A DNA stretch of 64,000 nt from Hydrogenophaga flava NBRC 102514. GTDB lineage: Bacteria; Pseudomonadota; Gammaproteobacteria; Burkholderiales; Burkholderiaceae_C. Made by a program: the position numbers and the translations under genes. Below the pieces are notes generated by a model, which did no database searches, was not told the origin of the DNA, and was given only the letters and a program-made list of their open reading frames with translations. The stretch spans positions 143,298 to 207,297 of the forward strand of contig NZ_BCTF01000005.1 of the NCBI RefSeq assembly GCF_001571145.1, given 5' to 3'. Below are positions 63,829-64,000 of the stretch, one piece after another. The stretch's first letter is position 1; each line of letters opens with the position of its first letter.

Positions 63829-64000
63829 TCAATAGGGACGGAAATTGCCGGCACCCGCGGCGCGCGGCACCGGGGCACCGGCGACCGCGGCCATGCGCAG
63901 GCCGCGGCGTGGCGCCGCCTCGCCGTGGGCGCTCCGGCGCACCGCCACATCCTGTTCGCCCGAGCCGAAGAACGAGATCGCCTGCTGCAGGTGCTCGGCC
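63829..64000 (-). CDS. methyl-accepting chemotaxis protein, C-terminal end only
   Basis: The last 56 codons and the stop of a gene entering from the right edge. AEHLQQAISFFGSGE is the usual end of the signalling domain of a chemoreceptor, followed by a basic, Ala/Gly-rich tail ending in NFRPY. The tail after the signalling helix is longer than in a minimal receptor and carries no recognisable NWETF-type pentapeptide. Confidence 0.85.
   Translation of the reverse strand, partial: AEHLQQAISFFGSGEQDVAVRRSAHGEAAPRRGLRMAAVAGAPVPRAAGAGNFRPY

Overview
The window is GC-rich (roughly two thirds G+C outside one short island) and gene-dense. Its genes read as a betaproteobacterium of the order Burkholderiales, most like Comamonadaceae (Hydrogenophaga/Acidovorax relatives). 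Pointers are the alr and lplT neighbourhood, split-type MetH, glnK-amtB next to yifB/comM, an AmtB with a long Ala/Pro-rich leader extension, and the SAH riboswitch class. The genus is an inference from gene content only. I see no tRNA, rRNA, CRISPR array or insertion sequence.

Layout. 1-5512 (minus) is a tightly coupled operon: SWIM zinc-finger protein, DUF5691 protein, MoxR AAA+ ATPase and DUF5682 protein (running off the left edge). 5652-8790 holds nhaR and a plus-strand set (Bax-inhibitor-1-like, TerB-like, membrane protein, ExoD). 8787-15984 (minus) is an export operon read from one promoter with a CsoR-type operator: periplasmic adaptor, RND pump, DUF2892, SLAC1/TDT channel, CsoR/FrmR-type repressor, lipoprotein and TauE/SafE exporter. 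16017-23632 has an MFS transporter, alr, two hypothetical genes, lplT, a pseudo-receiver protein and glutathione peroxidase. 23770-28604 (plus) is the prkA-yeaH-spoVR stress cluster. 28605-34928 holds a WYL regulator with a VOC partner and a candidate operator, DUF3597, lrgAB and glcEF. 35007-36998 is glnK-amtB with a sigma-54 promoter, an upstream NtrC-type site and a strong terminator. 37177-41400 has yifB/comM and a large transglutaminase-like membrane protein.

41523-53339 (minus) is the most distinctive region. One nine-gene operon carries YjfI (DUF2170), PspA, a small hypothetical protein, YqiJ, YqiK flotillin, a zf-TFIIB protein, a 1748-residue AAA+ ATPase, a phospholipase-D-like protein and a CorA-like GMN membrane protein. 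It starts at a good sigma-70 promoter and its genes overlap or nearly touch. It looks like a dedicated membrane-stress or membrane-remodelling system.

53401-57782 holds a zinc-ribbon membrane protein, a MetH lacking its homocysteine domain and preceded by an S-adenosylhomocysteine riboswitch, and a small membrane protein. 57783-59590 is an integron-type gene-cassette island: four small minus-strand genes, three attC sites and an attI-like site, with no integrase in view. 59937-64000 has a metallo-hydrolase with changed metal ligands, then a chemotaxis operon (chemoreceptor end, cheW, cheR, cheD, cheB).
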